Origin: Canna indica
Taxonomy: Eukaryota > Streptophyta > Magnoliopsida > Zingiberales > Cannaceae
Assembly: GCA_034359265.1 (NCBI GenBank)
Contig: CP136898.1
Coordinates: 5,830,501 to 5,894,500, forward strand
DNA length: 64,000 nucleotides
Direction of reading: 5' to 3'
Of the stretch, positions 23,322-34,665 are shown in pieces (position 1 is the first letter of the stretch; every line of letters begins with the position of its first letter). The notes under the pieces are model-generated. The model ran no database searches. It was given only the letters and a program-made list of their open reading frames with translations, and had not been told where the DNA came from. The translations under genes and the position numbers were made by a program.

Positions 23322-26300
23322 TCAAATCTGAAAAACATTTGTCTGAAACCTTTCATCATATAACCTCCAGTGCCCATATCTCTCTGTGTGGAACATGGAT
23401 CTTGGGATGTAGAAGTTGGGCCTGATGAGTGTCTTGAGATTCTTCAGATTGCTGGAAGCTTGCTCTATGCCTCTGCTTGTCAAATTGGCACAACCAAAGA
23501 GATCCAATATTTCAAGATCTCCACATCCCTCTGATACTGAAAGGAGTCCACTGACAGATAGTTTGGAAAAACGGAGTTCAACATGCTTCAACTTTGGCAT
23601 GAACCTTGCAATTGTCATAGCCTCCCTGTCTCCATCTTGAGGACAGGCTCTTAGGTAATCATCCGGAACTATACCAGAATGCTGTGAAGGATCAAGCCAG
23701 TTTAACAAGTTCCTTTTTAGAACTGTCAAGTTAGGGCAGTTCTGCCCAATTACTTCAAGTGACTTGAAAGAAATTTCATAACAATTGCTTATGTCTAATT
23801 CCACTAGCATGGGGCAGCAAGTTGCAATTTTGAACATTGACCTATCAGCAACACTTTGGCTGCACCTTATTGATAGGATTTGCAGAACTGGTGACCTGAA
23901 AATATAGTTGGTTATAGAAGGTAATAGCAATTCTGGTAAAATGGGGAGAAAATGTATATTTTGATGACCAAAACTTCCCTTTGCAAATAGAAGGGTAATA
24001 CATTATTAGATTCTCCAATACACTAGAAGGAAGACATCCAACTCCGAAAGTAGCAAATGTTGAAATTACAACTACCACCTCACATAAATGAACCTTCATT
24101 TTTCAGAATATTCAAATCCTTGCAGATACAATTTCATCCTTCTTGATATGAGGTTAGTAGCATACAGACCAAGAAGCAGAGATAAGCTCACTTGGGCGAA
24201 GTGATAAGTAATTAGAACACAAGTGAGTACATTGTAAATATCATAAATCAAGTACAATCTACAATTGCCATGCAAATTTATTTTTAAACAAGCATTTAGG
24301 AATTCAATGCAAATCCTGCTTTGGCTAATGGATGAAACATATGGAAGAGAAAGTTCATGCCTTTGACCAATTAATCAATTATAGCATAAAACAAGCCTAA
24401 TTTGATCAGTAGCACACATCTCCAAATAATCTGACAAAGAAACATATTAAATTGACAACAAACATACATATATAGGTAACCCAAATCCAAACCGAGATTT
24501 TACATGCTCGGGCTGAGCTTGAGCCAAGTGAATATCATCTTGACTCAGACAAGCATCCAAATCCCCACCTTCTCTTTTATTTCATTCTCATATTGATGAT
24601 CTCTTTCTTCTCGCTCATTGTCTCATTTACATTCACTATCTTGCTTTCTTTATATACCATATTCTCTTGGGTAATTACCTGAATATATCCTCAGCTATGG
24701 ACTTTGTCTCAAATGTATCGTGAACTTTGACTTCTCCAAATTGCATAATCAACTATCACATTTGTATCAATTGTATCACTCCGTCAAAATCCTGTCAGCT
24801 ACCCCGTTAACCCTACGTGGCATGCACACGTGGACTAATTTTTTTTTTAAAAAAAAACCTGATTAATTTTTTTTTTCTTTCAAACTTTATATTTTGTTTT
24901 TTTTTTCAACAGTCCTCCTCCTCCTCCCTGCCTCCGCCCCCACCGTCGTCACCGCCACCTCCTCCTCCTCCTCGCCTCCGCCCCCGTCGTCGCCGCTTCC
25001 TGGTGTGGGCCGCTTGCTCTCCATGGGGACGGCAAGGCCGTTGCCCCCAAGGCGGGAGACGATCTTGGACTCGTCGACGATGACAACGAAGCGGCGATTG
25101 GCTCCCTCCACCATCTTCTCGCGGAGGAGGGACCCGTCGGGTGGGGGTGGTTGATTTGGGACTTCGATTAAATTTTTCTTTCCGATTCCTGTGCTTGATT
25201 CAGGACTTCGACTTGTTCAATTGGGCTTTTCTGCTATTGCTTTAATTTTTTTTTGTGATTCGCGTTTGTGGTATTCGAGCTTAAAGATTCAGGAAAAATG
25301 ATAGCTTTGAGAAAATTCTCCATCAAAATTGATTCTTTGGGGGGAACTCATGACTTTATTGCTTTTTCCTAGTCAGATCTACTCCATTTCCCCCCAAATA
25401 TTTGATTTATTCCTTCATTTTCCGACATGATTTTTCTTTAAAATGATTTTTCTCCATCTTGATGAGTTCTTTCTTTCTTTAAATCATTTTCCTAGTAGTT
25501 TATCTTGATGAGTTCTTTCTTTACAATTGATTTTTCTCGATCTTTTGGTCGGCTGGTTGTTTGGAAACAGCATGCACGCAGGAGGAGGTTGACAAGGTGA
25601 TGGAGATTGCGAAGGCAACACAGAAGCAGTGGGCGCGAACGCCGCTATGGAAGCGGGCAGAGCTCCTCCACAAAGTGGTGACGATCCTCAAGCAACACAA
25701 GGATCCCATAGCCGAGTGCCTTGTCAAATTTGAAGGTGTTTGATTCATGTTGAGCTGACAATTTGAAGGTGGTAAGGTCGGGAGATTTGTTATCATACAT
25801 TGCAGAGGAAGGAGTAAGAATTCTTGGAGTAAACTGTATAAGGTAGTTAACATCAAACAAGGAGATAGTGTCCTAAACAATGTCAGTTTTTGCTGCATTA
25901 TTAGTATCTTGAAGGCTTTGATTTAAAATTCTTTGCTTATTGTTACAGCTTTACTGGAGGTGATACAGGGACCGCCATTTCAAAGAAAGCTAGAATGATC
26001 CCCTTGCAAATGGAACTTGGTGGAAAGGATGCTTGCATTGTGTTTGAGGATGCTGATCTTGACTTGGTTGCTTCAAATATTGTGAAAGGGGGTTACTCTT
26101 ACAGGTCAGATATCAACACATTTTGCATTTTTTACTAATAAATAAACTATGGTTAATGCTAAGTATCATTTCTTCAACTCATCATCTTTAATCTAGTAGA
26201 AAATTTGGTCTCAAATATGTATACTACTTTCACAGTGGTCAACGATGCACTGTTGTTAAAGTAGCCCTGGTCATGGAATCAGTGGCCGATGCAGTTGTGG

Positions 26301-27799
26301 AGAAGGTAAAAGCTAATATGACAAAACTAACTGTAGCACCGCCAGAACAAGACTTTGACATCACTCCGGTTGTGTTCGAATCTTCTGCAAATTTCATTGA
26401 AGGTTTGTTGAAGGATGCCAAGGAGAAAGGAGCCACCGAGGGCACCGCAGCTAAGCAGCTCGCCAATGCAGTCGAGAGCGTGGGCGGCGGTGGAGCCGGT
26501 GCCCAGGCCGATGACCATGCCGGATTCGACCAGCTCCACGGCACGGTGGGCGGCGACGCGCTTCAGCTCGTCCTGGGACAAAGCGGCGGAAGGGGGCGTG
26601 GCGACGACCGCGGGGTGGGGGTGGTTGTCAGCGGTGGGGCAAGGGGATCGCCATGTTGAGGGTTGGAGAGCATGCTACCCACACCAGGAAGCGGCGACGA
26701 CAAGGGCGGAGGCAGGGAGGAGGAGGAGGAGGAGGAGGAGGAGGACTGTTGAAAAAATAAAAATAAAATTAAAGTTTGAAAACAATACTTTTTTGATTAG
26801 GTTTTTTAAAAAATATTTTTTTAGTCAACGTGCGCATGCCACATCATAGGGTTAATGGGATAGCTAACGAAATTATGACGAAAAAATACAATTGATACAA
26901 ATGTGATAGTTGAGGATGCAATTTGGAAAAGTCAAAGTTCTGGATACATTTGAGACAAAGTCCATAGTTCGAAATATATTCAGGTAATTACCCTATTCTC
27001 TTTCATAATAGCACATTGTTGGTTTTTAGCTCCAACAAGCCCTGTGCTGATAAACTTAGTGCATTAGAACAACTACTACTTCTATTATAGAATTTTTTTT
27101 GGGGAAAAAAAGGAGATAAACTTTGATAATAGGAGTTAGCAGGGACCCATTAGGGCATAATCGAGGTCTGAAAATAAGCTAGCAGGTAATATTCATATAG
27201 TGACTGATACTTGATTGGAATAGGCAGATTCCGTGGTTATTTACGGTCGTTGAGAATCCCAAATCCAAATCATAGAATTAAACATCTCACATATTAGCAG
27301 CAATATTCAAATCTTTCCATTCAAAAAATCAAAATTCCAAATCAATTACCACAAAAAAAAATGATCATAGAACAAAAATAAAATAAAATTACAATCAAGG
27401 ACAAAGGATCGAAACATATCACCTCTCCGCGGCGAAGCAGAGGGCGTCATCCGAGCAATGGCGAACTCGGATCTCCCGGAGCGATCCGTCCGCCCACTCG
27501 GCAGCGGACCGGAGCATACCGTCGACGCGCCGCTGGAACGCCGGGGTCCACCACTCGGCGGCGTCGGCGCGGCCCGATCCGGCAGCCTCAAAGGCAGGCT
27601 CGAGATCCAGGGCGGCGAAGAGGGACGGGTCTCGCGCGGCGTCGAGCCAAGCTCGGCACACAAGCATCGCCCCCTTCCACCGATCCCCCAAGGTCAGCCT
27701 GCGGAATACGTTTGTAAGACACACAGGCGTAAGCTCCGACCAATCGCGGTTCCCCTCCGCCTCCTTCGTCCTTCCGCCGCCGTCGGTGACCTCCGCCAT
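23322..27799 (-). CDS. SKIP1: F-box protein SKIP1
   Basis: Substrate-receptor subunit of an SCF ubiquitin ligase; Arabidopsis SKIP1 binds the SKP1-like protein ASK. Exons 27799-27423 and 23895-23322 give 316 aa, matching the family. The N-terminal F-box covers about residues 20-60 (WSELTPVCL, DRWKGAMLVCRAW). Leucine-rich repeats follow (LDISNCYEIS, LDLFGCANLTS). The conserved C-terminus RPNFYIPR...HTERYGHWRLYDERFQ is complete. The junction is CGGAGAG|GT to TTTTCAG|GTCACC and restores an AER-S frame. An in-frame ATG at 27877 would add 26 residues; I chose 27799 because it fits the usual start. The intron is about 3.5 kb, of which 2.3 kb is a Pack-MULE. Confidence 0.93.
24669..25021 (+). repeat. 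Left terminal inverted repeat of the Pack-MULE
   Basis: Pairs with the complement of about 26666-26993. Matching landmarks include ATGGACTTTGTCTCAAATGT, ATCACATTTGTATCAATTGT, GGCATGC and, at the inner end, CGCCGCTTCCTGGTGTGGG. Inner boundary approximate. Confidence 0.85.
25022..25155 (-). pseudogene. Ribose-5-phosphate isomerase fragment (central part) captured in the Pack-MULE
   Basis: The minus strand encodes SLLREKMVEGANRRF followed by VVIVDESKIVSRLGGNGLAV, a well-conserved block of plant ribose-5-phosphate isomerase A. It then runs directly into TIR sequence. About 40 codons survive. The N-terminal part of the same gene lies at the other end of the element; the part between is missing. 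Confidence 0.85.
25561..26440 (+). pseudogene. GAPN (ALDH11) gene fragment captured in the Pack-MULE
   Basis: Plus-strand pieces of NADP-dependent non-phosphorylating glyceraldehyde-3-phosphate dehydrogenase, in order: TQEEVDKVMEIAKATQ through DPIAECLV (25570-25730), a short AEEGVRILG block (near 25800-25830), FTGGDTGTAISKKA and MELGGKDACIVFEDADLDL (25950-26105), and GQRCTVVKV to DAKEKGAT (26236-26440). The conserved Glu region (MELGGKD) and Cys region (GQRCT) are present. Intron-like sequence remains between blocks, so capture was from genomic DNA, not cDNA. The stretch between RILG and FTGG is lost and stops occur between blocks, so no working enzyme can be made. Confidence 0.9.
26441..26640 (-). 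pseudogene. Ribose-5-phosphate isomerase fragment (N-terminal) captured in the Pack-MULE
   Basis: The minus strand encodes SQDELKRVAAHRAVELVE, then GLGTGSTAAHALD and GELL, the phosphate-binding N-terminal part of plant ribose-5-phosphate isomerase. It joins antisense GAPN sequence at about 26440, making a chimeric minus-strand frame (26327-26581). Truncated and not functional as an isomerase. Confidence 0.88.
26666..26993 (-). repeat. Right terminal inverted repeat of the Pack-MULE
   Basis: Inverted copy of the left repeat, ending in GGTAATTACCC at 26983-26993 next to the 9-bp duplication. The inner part carries a GGA trinucleotide run near 26715-26743 that mirrors the CCT run of the left repeat. 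Confidence 0.85.
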
Positions 27800-28019
27800 G
27801 CCGTTCTCCTCTGGATTGCAATCCTGAGCCGCAAGCACTCGGGGAGAAATTGGAGCCAGATCGTGTCTGTCTACCACACGGTACGTACGCCGTCGGGATT
27901 AGCCTCGACCCGGTCCAGATTATTTTCGGCCCAAATTATCCGGTCTATAAAACCATTATGCTGGCCCAGTAAACAATTATTAGGCCCGTCTTTCTTAAAC
28001 TTGAATCTTGACCGATCCG

Positions 28020-28117
<98 letters not shown>

Positions 28118-29105
28118 CTGACCGAGTCGCGTCAGATTGGAGTTAAAGTCAAACAACTAATTCGTGCACAATTGGGTTTGATTTTAAATTGACGTCAATT
28201 TATTCTGTACAGTGACGTGGCTGAACGCTATTTAAAAGGACAGAGGATGGCATTAGTTGAAATGTTAATTCATGTAGGGGACCACATTTCAAGGCGTATT
28301 GTTGTACTATACGTTGGATTCGATGTATTATTGACGTGTATCTTGCGTGGAAGATGAGGGCGAACCGCCACGTCATCCGTATACATCTCAAACTTACACG
28401 GGAAACTTGTGATAGTAGTTGATTTTTATGAACAATTACTAAGATCTAGAAATGATCCTTGCACGTGCCGCCGAGTCCCCATTTATGTCCCTCATCATTC
28501 ATTGAATCTATCCATTACATGGACCCTTTAATTCTTTGTTTTCTTCCCACGATGAAAACATGTCGTATATAATTTGCTATTATTCATCTTGCCGAGATGC
28601 TTCCTATATGACATTTTTAATGATTTCATTGCAAAACATGTCTCCTGGACCACATCAACAAACATCGTAAGATCATGAAACACGTGTCCGAACTAAATAA
28701 TAAACACAATTTAATAAGTCAATTTATTTGGGAAGAAGAGGGGGAAATTTTAATAATCAATTTCGTGCAACAAAAATTTAGGCATTTTTTAATAATTAAC
28801 ATTGAAAATAAATGGATAAGTAGAGACTGGGGGACGCGGGTTTTGTTGAGACACGTGCCACGCACGCCCTCGCCCTTTGCCATTTCTACGTCTCTATCAT
28901 ATAAAGAGCTCAGTAGTTGGTAGGAACGGCTGCAAGCAATCCTCGTCTTCTCGTTTGTAGCTCTGCTCTGTGCATCTCCTCAAAGTCGGTTCTTTTATTT
29001 GCATTCTTTGTTCCCTCTGCAAAGGTCGCTCCTTTGGGCATTCTTCGTGTGTTTTTGGATTGGTTTTCTCTTTTCTCGGGTGAGATTTTAAATTCGGAGG
29101 AGAAG
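27800..29105. promoter_or_regulatory. Divergent promoter region of SKIP1 and DNAJ8
   Basis: Shared 1.3-kb region between SKIP1 (minus) and the chloroplast DnaJ8 gene (plus). It holds a TAA microsatellite at 28021-28117, an ACACGTG at 28680-28686, a G-box-type GACACGTGCCACG at about 28850-28862, and a TATA-type CATATAAAG near 28898-28906, about 200 bases before the DnaJ8 ATG. The ACGT-core motifs suggest light or abscisic-acid control of DnaJ8, which is inference. Confidence 0.45.
28021..28117 (+). repeat. (TAA)n microsatellite, about 32 units
   Basis: Uninterrupted TAA repeats over 97 bases, about 220 bases upstream of the SKIP1 start. Translated, it gives a long poly-Asn frame, which is not a gene. 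Confidence 0.97.
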
Positions 29106-30688
29106 ATGGCAATGTCGATGGGGATGATCCGATCCATGGGTGTGTCGTCGTCTTCGATCGGTAGTTGGACGGGGAGTGGTGGGGTATTGAAAGGGAGGAG
29201 GAAGGCAAGGAGGAGTGGGGGCGTGGTGAGATGTGCAGCTGCTACCTTCAGCTTGGCTGATCAGTATCGGGTGCTTAGGGTTCAGCCTGGGGCGACGGAG
29301 AAGGAGGTGAAAAAGGCCTTTAGGAAACTTGCTCTTCAGGTTCCCATCTTTCCTTCAATTTCTCTCGCTGTTTATCCTTTCAATTTTTCTCGAAGTCAAT
29401 GATCTAGTTCGTGCTATCTTCTGACTTTTGGGGCTTGCTTCGTATAAAAGAAGGGATTTTTAATTGTTGCATAAATTATTTGGACACGATAAATGGAAGT
29501 TTGATTTGGAAAAAATGTACCTTTTATCAATATACATTAGAATCGGTGTGAAAATGTGAATGCTAGGTTTTGAGCTATTTGTTTTCGGAAATTCTTGGTT
29601 TTGTGGTCTTGGCCTGGAATATTGACATTTTTTTATTCACTGCATGTCAACTGGAAGGAAGAATGCTTATTTTGAGATAATACTAAATGATTACATGGGT
29701 TTGCTTGCAGTATCATCCGGATGTTTGCAAAGGTAACAATTGCGGTGTTCAATTCCATCGTATCAATGAAGCCTATGATGTAAGTATCCACCTCCGCATT
29801 GTTTATTCTTTTAGATCTTTTCATCAAAAGAAAAACTTCGTTCTTCATGCTAGATGTTTGTCTTTATACTAGAATGGCTTTTTGTCTATGTTAATTTGTG
29901 ATGTTAATTTTCCTTAAAAAAGTGTTATTTATGTTTTGTTGCTTAATCCTATATTGAGTGCTGTTCTAATCTATCAAATACTGCTCAATCATTTTGATGC
30001 TTACATTTTAGGTCCTTTTTGTTGCTGAACTTTTATTTCAAACTTTCTTCTTATTTCTTAGGATCTGATCTATGTTTATGAGCAATGTTCAAACAATCTA
30101 TAGTTGAGTTTTTTTATTTCTTCAAGCAATCATTAATTGATTAATCAACTTTAAGATTCTAAACTTAGTTCTTAGAGTCTACATGGTTCACTGTTTGAAG
30201 TGTTTAAGCAGTCATTATCTGTGTTCTATACCAAGAAATTACAAATTAAACTGGGTACCTTCTAGATTCTAAATTTAATTTTCACTTCTTTTAGAAAAAG
30301 TGAGTTCATTGAGTCAAGGTGCCTTAGCAATCATTAATTGGTTTTTATTAACAATTTGCAGGCTAAGTTTGTTAAATAACTTCAAGATTATAACTAAGTT
30401 TTTGCATCAGTATAGAATGTGCTTTCTCTATTAATTTGAAGTTGCTTAAGCTAATATTGGTAATTGACTAAAATTCATCCATGACATCCGCAGATTGTAA
30501 TAAACAGTTTGAGACAAGCGGAGGAGGAGCAAGAGCAATGGAAGCAGCAAGGATGGAGTGAGGATGGTTACTCAGATGAAGCATCGAGTGGAATGTATGA
30601 TCCCAGTTGGGACTTGTGGGAGGAGTGGATGGGCTGGGAGGGGGCTGGCATCAGAGATTACTCTTCCCACATCAACCCCTACATCTAA
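29106..30688 (+). CDS. DNAJ8: Chaperone protein dnaJ 8, chloroplastic
   Basis: Small J-domain co-chaperone of the plastid stroma (AtJ8 type) that stimulates Hsp70. Exons 29106-29339, 29711-29779 and 30494-30688 give 165 aa. Residues 1 to about 45 are Ser/Arg/Gly-rich with no acidic residues, typical of a transit peptide, ending near VRCAAA. The J domain starts at DQYRVLRV (about residue 52), with helix [13 protein letters not shown] and the HPD signature in [11 protein letters not shown] at the start of exon 2. The C-terminus [11 protein letters not shown]...DYSSHINPY is diagnostic of this family. All junctions are phase 0. Divergent to SKIP1. Confidence 0.94.
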
Positions 30689-31069
30689 GCGACTCCCTAA
30701 GACTCTGTCATCCTTTTAGATAACTATGTATACTTGAGAGTAATGTATGTAAACTATTATTTCCCAAGCCCCAAGAAATTGGATGGGTGTATATAATTCT
30801 TGAGTTCAGGTTCTTGTAACCTTTCCTATTTTTGGTGGGAAGGGCGTCCATTGCTCCCAGTGCCTTCTTATAATATGCTATATATTCTTTTGCTCATGAA
30901 GTTTGTACGCATGCCTTTTACTCTCATGGTTAGCAAGAAAGATTTTTTTTCTTCTGGTTGAAGGTCTTTATTCTCTGGAGATTTCAGAAGTTAAATTCTT
31001 GTGTACGGAAGTTTCAGCATCTTCTTTATGATGGAACATAATTATGTAACCAATGCCTACGTGCAGGGC

Positions 31070-31400
31070 TGATCATTGGGTCGTGTCGACCCAATGAACC
31101 TGAGAATCCGAAATAGATCGGGTCGAGTAATCGGATCGGGTCGGATACAATTTGACCAAATTCGATCATAATCGAGTCGGATCTCGAATTTTAGAATTTG
31201 AAACCTAATAAACAGAGACCCGATGATCTAATTATTATATATTTTTTAATTATTTTTAAAATATTTATATTTAAAAAATATTATCAAAAACTTATTTTTT
31301 TGCCTAAACGGATAAACCTGACTACCCAACCCGAACTAGATCGGGTTGGAGAGGTGAAAATTTTTCAACCCGACCCGATCTGATTATACTTGGTCAAGTT
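31070..31400. repeat. Low-complexity tract of GGGTCGGGT-type words
   Basis: Downstream of DnaJ8, the words ATCGGGTCGG and its complement CCCGACCCGAT recur in both orientations (31078-31150, 31320-31385) around an AT-rich centre, making a potential foldback. Possibly a diverged non-autonomous element. It abuts the solo LTR. Confidence 0.5.
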
Positions 31401-32099
31401 GTGTCGCGCCCCGCCCCCGAGCCCGCGCCCGGCCCGAGACGCGACGGCGACTCAAACACCGCGCAGCGAAAGAAAAAGCCACGAATCATAACATAAAATA
31501 AAACAACAACATTAAAACCAATAATCACAATCCATAAGTTCGATCAAATACAAGATTTAACAAAATATAAAATAGTTCTACATATTACACCTGCAAAATA
31601 ACAATATCAATGTCAAGCTATAAGACGACAAAACAAACCAAAATACAAAAGCGATCGCCATCAGAGCTCCACATCTACGACTGACTACTAGCTGTCTAAA
31701 AATTATCTACACACCGATCTACAAATCGATCGCTCACCCTTGCAAGTCTGAAACAAAAACAACGGAGATCAGCACCCGTAGGAGAATCACAATATGATCA
31801 ACAAACATTAAGTGTCAACTCAACAATACATAACAACATGACCTAAGATGCAGTCAAAGACAATGAACACAACAAACACTCCTCACCTACTCCTAAACAA
31901 CATCAACTGAATCATCGAGAGTGTGGACTGTTGGGTAAAAACCCCGCACTCTACCACCTGCAGAGTGGCATCAACCGTCCGCTCCAACAGTGACGCGACT
32001 ACCCCCACCAAGCAAGTAGCCTGACGGACGATGTCCTCTCCAAGGCCGTAGCCTCTAGATCGACAACAACCATGTAACTCGACTCCAAGAGTGCAACAA

Positions 32100-32290
32100 G
32101 GTATATCACCATGATCAATAATATAACAACTCCAAGTGATTATGACATGATCAACAATATAGCAACAACTCCAAGTGATAACAACATGAACAACCTGAAC
32201 AACATGATAATAACAAAACATCATCATGATCAACAATATCACAACTCCAAGTGATTTGACATGATCAACAGAATAATAATATGCTCAACA
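32100..32290. repeat. Short tandem repeats inside the solo LTR
   Basis: The phrase ATGATCAACAATAT followed by ACAACTCCAAGTGAT recurs about three to four times at roughly 45-60-base spacing, with drift. Confidence 0.65.
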
Positions 32291-32739
32291 AGTAAACGAC
32301 ACCACATATATCAACATGGCACTATGCATACAATGACTAATCCAATGCACCATAGGATTAATACAACATACTATGATCAAGAATAAATAATAATAAAATA
32401 TAACACATACAATTTCTACATGGCATGTCCAACAATAATATGCAACAGGAGTTCAATAAATTTCAGGAAGCAAATCAAACAATAGAAGCAAAGGTATTTT
32501 CGTAATTTATCTCTGACGACAAACCAACATTAGACAAGGAACGACAGACTTGCAAGCTCAACCAATGCTCAACCCACTCTTCAAACACCCATGCTCAACC
32601 TACTCTCCAAACTACAATTATTTCACCAATCAATCAACTAAATTCTCAGACTAATAATTTAATATTATTTAAACATCTCGACAACCTCAACCACTAACCA
32701 ACTGAAAGAACATCCTAACAATGCTTTCTCGAAAAAATA

Positions 32740-33170
32740 ACCCCACCATCGCGTTCGGCACGCGAAAATGATCAAGATTGCTATTCACCTCAACTTCAAC
32801 CGACAACGGGACCTACCAACTAAATTAATTTCAAACACAACTATATCACTAACTTACTAAACAACAGCAAAATACTGAAATATATCAAAATCATATCAAA
32901 CGATCTCTAATTTGAAATCGACACCACCATCGCGTTCAGCACGCGAAAATAATCAAGATTGCTATTCACCTCAACTTCAACCGACAACTCAGGATCCACC
33001 AAATAAATTAATTTCAAACACAACTATATCACTAACTTACTAAACAACATCAATACTGAAATATATCAAAATCATATCAAACTATCTCCAATCTGAAATC
33101 CGACACCATCGTGTTCAGAACGCGAAAATCTACAACTTTGGTATTCACCTCAACTCAATCCGACAACTCT
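32740..33170. repeat. About 180-bp tandem repeat, three copies, inside the solo LTR
   Basis: The block CACCATCGCGTTC...ACGCGAAAAT...TATTCACCTCAACT occurs near 32743, 32924 and 33104. The intervening AACTATATCACTAACTTACT is also shared. The third copy is more diverged. Confidence 0.8.
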
Positions 33171-34005
33171 ACAATCAACTTCAAAAATACCCTAATAATT
33201 TACAAATCAATCCTATTTCATATAATACAACTCTCTTCTCTAAACCTTATTTATCTCTCTTCACCCACTCGTCTCCCTCTCCCCTCTCCCCTCACCCCTC
33301 GCACCTGCGCCCGACGCCGCCTCCCTGCTCCGCTCGAACTCACGCTGGCCAGCCCTCCCGACCTCGCCGGCCTCTCCCACAGCTCCCGACGCCAGCGAGA
33401 CATCCAAACACACACACACTCTCTCCTCCGATCACCCCGGTCCTCTCCCCCTCTCGGCCAACTGCTACCCGTCGCCAACCGGCGACTCCACAACCCCCGC
33501 CCTCTCCTCGACCCACCGGCCCCGCCTAGTCCCTCAACTGCTCGGCGCCGCCGGCTGTGCGATCTACGCGTGGCAGCCCTCCGGCTGGCTGGCCACGGCA
33601 TGGCAGCCCGCAACTATTACACGTGGCCGCTGCGTGCGACTTCCGTACGCGATCAGCCCGCGTAGGGTACGGCGCAGCCACCTCTTCCCCTTCCTCTTGT
33701 CTTCGCCATCCGATTCATCGGAGATAACAACGGAAATGAAGCAACGGAGAGGATGAGATCTCCTACCTCGATCCTGCGACTCCGACGACGATGAGCTCCA
33801 CCAGCGACACACGCGCCGACTCCTCCTCCTCCTGCATGATATTCTCCCTCCTCGAGCAAGCACCCTCTCTTCTTCCTCTTCTTCTCTACCTCTCCTCACT
33901 TAAAACCCCTCAATAGCACCTCACCCTCATCTCATCCTCACCCTCACCTGCCACCTCTACAACCATCTTATTATTATTAATATTATTTTAAACCCGAATA
34001 TAACA

Positions 34006-34665
34006 TGTTGGATCAATTTTTTCCATAAATCCGACTCTTGAACACCCCTACCTACACGATGATAAAGTGTATGCTGCAATCTTAATTACATGCAACTAAA
34101 AGTTGTGATGCGACATCAACAAAAGCACATCATGATGACAACATATCAAGGGAAATAATGAATTAGGAAACCATTCAAATCATTCAACCACTTCCAGTAA
34201 TGCTATCTAACTCTGCTATCAAAGGATGTACCTACAAGTAGAGCACTTGCCATTAATACATGGCAAAATTGATGGTTAGCCATCTCATATTGTAGTTTCT
34301 CATAGAGCTATGCTGAATTCTTGATGATGTATACAAGACTACTGACGAGAGCATGATGTCATATGATCAATTAAGTGCAAACAACTAATCAGTTCGGAAG
34401 CAGAAAAAAATCAATAATCAATAAAATTTCAGAAGAGGTAGCTTCAATATTCAGTCCTATTATAACCCTTTTGACAAATAGTTACTGTGAAGAGACCCCA
34501 AGAACATAACACCAGCTATAGTGACCTTATTCTGTTTAATTTAACAACTAAACATGTATAGGAGGAACATAGCTTTACATATCCCATTACACACAGAAAG
34601 AAAATTCCATAATTCAGAAATTACGTAGGGCAAAGGATTTTTCACCTTTCATGCCACAGAAAGGC
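34006..34665. other. Intergenic, AT-rich, no feature seen
   Basis: Lies between the solo LTR and the 3' end of the 205-aa gene on the minus strand, and presumably contains that gene's 3' untranslated region. No frame or element supported. Confidence 0.4.

Larger units (their letters stand above)
24669..26993. mobile_element. Pack-MULE in the SKIP1 intron carrying pieces of two metabolic genes
   Basis: A complete 2325-bp element flanked by the 9-bp target-site duplication TATTCTCTT (24660-24668 and 26994-27002). Long terminal inverted repeats of about 330-350 bp (24669 to about 25021, and about 26666 to 26993) both begin GGGTAATTACCTGAATATAT. Size, long TIRs and 9-bp duplication are the standard signature of a Mutator-like element. 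It has no transposase. Between the TIRs are fragments of ribose-5-phosphate isomerase on the minus strand and GAPN (ALDH11) on the plus strand. The inner part of each TIR is GC-rich. Clear from sequence; whether it is transcribed is unknown. Confidence 0.93.
31402..34005 (-). mobile_element. Solo LTR, about 2.6 kb, probably Ty3/Gypsy
   Basis: On the minus strand it begins TGTTATATTC (34005) and ends GGGGCGCGACA (31402), giving the TG...CA ends of an LTR; an ending in GGGGCG-GACA is common in plant Gypsy LTRs. The flanking 5-mers AGTTG and TGTTG differ at one position and could be an aged target duplication. No gag-pol, primer-binding site or second LTR is seen, so it is a solo LTR. GC-rich frames at 33111-33665 are antisense LTR sequence, not a gene. 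Internal repeats are listed separately. Superfamily and exact ends are inferred. Confidence 0.62.

Noticed and set aside
25561..26440. A functional GAPN gene
   Set aside because: The middle of the enzyme and both termini are missing, stops lie between blocks, and the piece is enclosed by MULE TIRs.
27458..28192. 244-aa plus-strand frame with a long poly-Asn run
   Set aside because: Antisense of SKIP1 exon 1 joined to the TAA microsatellite; no domain.
33111..33899. GC-rich frames on both strands (up to 184 aa)
   Set aside because: They lie inside the solo LTR, are low-complexity Arg/Pro/Ser or Arg/Glu-rich, and overlap each other on opposite strands.
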